From the NCBI GenBank assembly GCA_012862575.1, contig BLSF01000034.1, forward strand, positions 398,723 through 462,722: a DNA stretch of 64,000 nucleotides, given 5' to 3'. The notes below the pieces were generated by a model that saw only the letters and a program-made list of their open reading frames with translations, searched no databases and was not told the DNA's origin. Positions 61,093-64,000 of the stretch are shown piece by piece. The number at the start of each line of letters is the position of its first letter. Within the stretch, counting starts at the first letter, position 1. The translations under genes and the position numbers were made by a program. Source of the DNA: Parietichytrium sp. I65-24A. Its lineage: Eukaryota; Sar; Bigyra; Thraustochytrida; Thraustochytriidae.

Positions 61093-64000
61093 GACTGTGG
61101 CCGGTGGGCTACCTCGGCCCTAGCTCTAGCTCAAGCAAGAGCCGAAGAGCTAAATTCCGAAAAGCCGAAGAGCCTCAGACCAGCGACAACCAGAGCGATC
61201 GAGTGCTGAAGCTCACCGCCCAAGAGTGCACGTTACTTTGGGGTGTGGGACTGTGGGGTTCTGGGGCTTTCGTAGCGACATTGTCTCGCTGGACGTTTGA
61301 CGACCAGTATAGAATATAACCTCGTCATAGCACACATGCAAAGATGCGGCGTCTGTGGGAGGAAGGCTCGAGGTGGATCGAGGGAAGCTTTTGTGCATGG
61401 AGACATATAGAAGCGTTTGTGGACGAGACAGATCTGGTAGGTAGGTACTCTTTTGCGAGAGCATGTCCAAAGACGACACATGCATACAAGTGCTCATTTG
61501 CCCTTCCCCGGGTCCCCGAAAGTGCTAGCTCAAGGGGCATAGACCGGAGCCAAGCTTCTTAACTTTTTTAAAGAAAAGCAAAGGGCTCAGGGAGACGGGG
61601 GCTCATCCCCTTTGATACGCAACATAGCCGCTCATCGGAGACCTTTTAAAGGAGGAACAGCGACACGAAGTCGGTCTCGTCGTTTTTGCTACATACTCGG
61701 CCGGAACATCGTGCCGTGCATGCCGTTCCGAGAAAGTGGCACCGACATCCCCGAGAACGTCTTACTTTAGCTAGCTAGCAGCAGCGCGAAGAGCGCGGAG
61801 TACGTAGAACACTCACAACAGGAAAGAAATCTTTCGCGTTCCTTCTCCCACGTTTCTCTCAGGCCTTAGTGCATCTTCCAGTCTGTTGCAACAGCACAGT
61901 CTTTCAAGTTGACTGTGTGCTGTACTCACTAAAGCTTTGCTTAGCTTTGCTTCGCATTGCTCACTTTTAACGGCCGTGTGAAACCTTGTTCTTTGGCAGA
62001 ATAACAAGTCTCGTTTCAAACTTCTCCCAGCTCCTCTTCAGCGAGGAGGAGGAAGGAGGAGGGGCATCTTCTTTCTCCCGCTTCCTCTAGTTTCGCGCTA
62101 CCCATTGATACTCTGTTTCAAAGATGGAAAAAGAGAGAAAAAAGTTCACTTTGAAAGACCTGAGAGTACGAAAAAGAAGAAGTGTTACAAGCACTTCTAC
62201 GTATCGCACTGAGCACCAATTTTATTTTCTGTGAATCACTGCGGTTTAGGGTTTTGTGTGTCAGAGGCCTACTACAGAAAGCAAACAAGTATTGGGAAGG
62301 ATTGTGGTGTAAGTTACAGTACCTGAGAGATGTGTACACGTCGTAGAATCAGTTGCTCCAAAACATGGAAAAGTTGTGTTTTTTGAACCGCTCCAAAGTG
62401 AGGAAGACATTCCTTCGTCCGGTGCAAGCTAATTGGCAGAGATTTATACACAAGCTGCGTATCAAGTTTCTGCGATGGCTTTACCATAAGTTAGTAACTC
62501 GTCACAAATCCAGTTGCCGAGGGTAGGAAAAGGCAGAGAAAAAGGTAGGCCTACCAATGGGCCGTGCATTTTGTTGGCTCCAGCTAGAGTACATTGCATG
62601 AATTGCTAGTTTGATTGGTAATTCACAATAACTAATTCAGATTTTAGTCTGCGTTGTCTACGTAATCCATGATCGCCAAGGGCACCCGATGTACATGTTT
62701 ATCTTAATTCAAACACACCGAGCTGAGACGGCACCGAGAGAGCGCGTTTCCAAAGGCCAGAAGCAAGCCTTAGGTTAGGTGGGTTAGGTTCTCAGCAGAT
62801 AGAGCCTTCTGGGTGGTGTGTTCTGTGCAACAACATTGTAAATAAATTTAGTCATTTACTGTTGTTAGTCAAAATGCATACTTTACTGAAGTTGCAAGGC
62901 GCGAGGTAAAGTGGAGCAGAGGAGAGGTCGGAGGACGTGAAAGTTCTGGAACGCAATTTCGGAACACAGCGCTTTTCCGTTCACGCCATTTCACGCCTTT
63001 CGCGTCACGGTCAAAGCGCGTCAGTAGTGTCTTAGAGATCGCTTGCACTTGCGCATGAACAACAGCCCCCGCTACTTGGCGTCGCGCTACTTCGACTTGT
63101 GTCCCCCTGATCCACCTTATCCATCTACTCAAGATGCCCATAAGGTTAGCTGCTTCTTTGCAGGAAGAGTTGGCAGGGCATGCCTGGGCATGCCTGGGCT
63201 CTCGATAGCCCAAAAGGTTCACAAGCAACACGGAAAGCGAGCTTCCCGCCTTTTATGCTCGTTTTTGAGTACGTTCTGGCTTGCTGTACATTTGTCTCGT
63301 TCCAAAATTCCAAAGTGCGAAGCGAGAGGAGCGAGGGAAAGAAAAAGTCTGCGCGATAGCAGACACAGGCGCAACATGATCGATTATTGATGATGGATGA
63401 TCGATAATCTTTCTGGATTCTGGACTCTGGACTATGCTCCCTGCTTCATGTTCACATTGGTGGCTAACTTGATTCCCTCACTTTGTGCATCTGCGAGCTG
63501 AACGCAGTTGGACTATTCGACTACCGGTAACTTCCTTTAGATTCTGCACGTCTCATTTCTGAGGGAGAGAAGAAGACAGAGGAAGCCATTCGGCAATTGA
63601 CGGACGGGCTCGGCGCCGGTACTGAGTGCTGGTACTTTGCGAAAGTGCCGAGTGTCTCAGACACTCCGCTGGCATACTGAGCACCCTTGGGTGTCAGTGA
63701 GTGAGTGAGTGAGTGAGGCTCTCTACTAGCAGCTAGCTGCAGAGGCGAGGCTCCCGACTTGCGTAGAACGTAAGTGCCGCACTACTAGTACTATCGACGC
63801 GAATTCTCACTCTTGTCTGCGAGCCAGAGCTGCGTGAAAGAAGGGAAGAGAGGAAGAAGTGGAGGTGGGGGAAAGATCGAAAGAAAGAAGAAATGAGTGA
63901 TTGATTGAAAGAAAAAGAACGATGGAAGAATGAAAGAAACTCTCGCTTCAAAGAAAGAAAGAAAGAAAGAAAGAAAGAGAAACAATGAAAATGAAAGATT
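61093..64000. other. 2.9-kb region without a firm gene
   Basis: A short ATG-led plus frame at 61344 (MRRLWEEGSRWIEGSFCAWR) is open for 72 codons and has a GTAGGT donor-like site after about 33 codons, so it may be a first exon; unproven. Elsewhere there are AG-rich and GAGT (63696-63717) microsatellites and a GAAA run near the end (63948-63979). No other feature is supported. Confidence 0.4.
63948..63979. repeat. (GAAA)n microsatellite near the right edge
   Basis: About eight GAAA units close to the end of the window. Confidence 0.9.

Noticed and set aside
62761-62800. TTAGGTT words suggesting telomere-like repeats
   Set aside because: Only two imperfect copies occur (TTAGGTTAGGTGGGTTAGG); too few for a telomeric tract.
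9870-63530. Repeated ACCGGTA word (about 9873, 36341, 36587, 40519, 63523)
   Set aside because: A 7-mer seen about five times in 64 kb is only slightly more than chance, so it was not called a motif.

Overview
This window is nuclear DNA of a single-celled eukaryote, probably an alga or another protist. The proteins are eukaryotic housekeeping ones: peroxisomal acyl-CoA oxidase, VWA8, RINT1/Tip20, REI1, NUDCD2, RNase H2 subunit C, a type IIC P-type ATPase and a mitochondrial ATP synthase b-like subunit. There are no operons. Introns are short (70-133 nt), mostly GT(A/G)...AG, and very uneven: many genes have none, while a few have several, some with tiny exons. A plant-like glycine-rich membrane protein, a Na,K-ATPase-like pump and ribonuclease-inhibitor-type leucine-rich repeats together suggest an aquatic protist or alga. 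I cannot name the lineage from this sequence.

Layout, left to right. 1-1667 (-): an LRR gene hidden from ORF scanning because each 28-residue repeat sits in its own 84-bp exon; it runs off the left edge. 2893-3384 (+): SWIM zinc finger protein (SWS1/ZSWIM7 type). 3518-5904 (-): acyl-CoA oxidase, three exons, ending in SKL. 6677-7435 (+): FAM210/DUF1279-like membrane protein. 7.4-10.2 kb: non-coding with a hexamer satellite. 10205-11239 (+): unknown protein. 11756-11869 (-): tRNA-Ala(UGC) with an intron. 12079-14682 (-): RINT1/Tip20. 15573-17093 (-): MFSD5-type transporter. 17382-18584 (-): REI1/ZNF622. 20273-26877 (+): VWA8, five exons. 27.0-29.1 kb: three small unknown genes. 30078-30751 (+): NUDCD2 with a 26-nt exon. 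31033-32715 (-): spliced multi-pass membrane protein. 33145-34533 (-): a spliced, possibly ARM-like gene, partly resolved. 36902-40243 (+): type IIC P-ATPase. 41095-42882 (+): Q-rich protein with a C-terminal membrane hairpin. 43292-44191 (-): ATP synthase b-like. 46960-52470 (+): 1836-residue glycine-rich membrane protein. 52800-53258 (-): RNase H2 subunit C. 54752-56185 (+): J domain joined to a TMEM185-like region. 56521-58950 (-): unknown membrane protein. 59-64 kb: mostly non-coding, with a 152-bp tandem duplication.

The genes do not form a pathway cluster. Several pairs share a divergent promoter region (acyl-CoA oxidase/FAM210-like, REI1/VWA8). Intergenic DNA is rich in microsatellites, and a 13-bp motif, ATTGACAGTGAAT, recurs exactly in three intergenic regions.

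The most unusual items are the one-exon-per-LRR gene, the P-ATPase with changed ion-site residues (Gln in the M4 NVPxGL motif, His in M5, Glu in M6), the J-domain/TMEM185 fusion, the intron-containing tRNA-Ala and the tiny exons. Exon joins were worked out by hand from splice signals and reading phase and have not been tested against transcripts.
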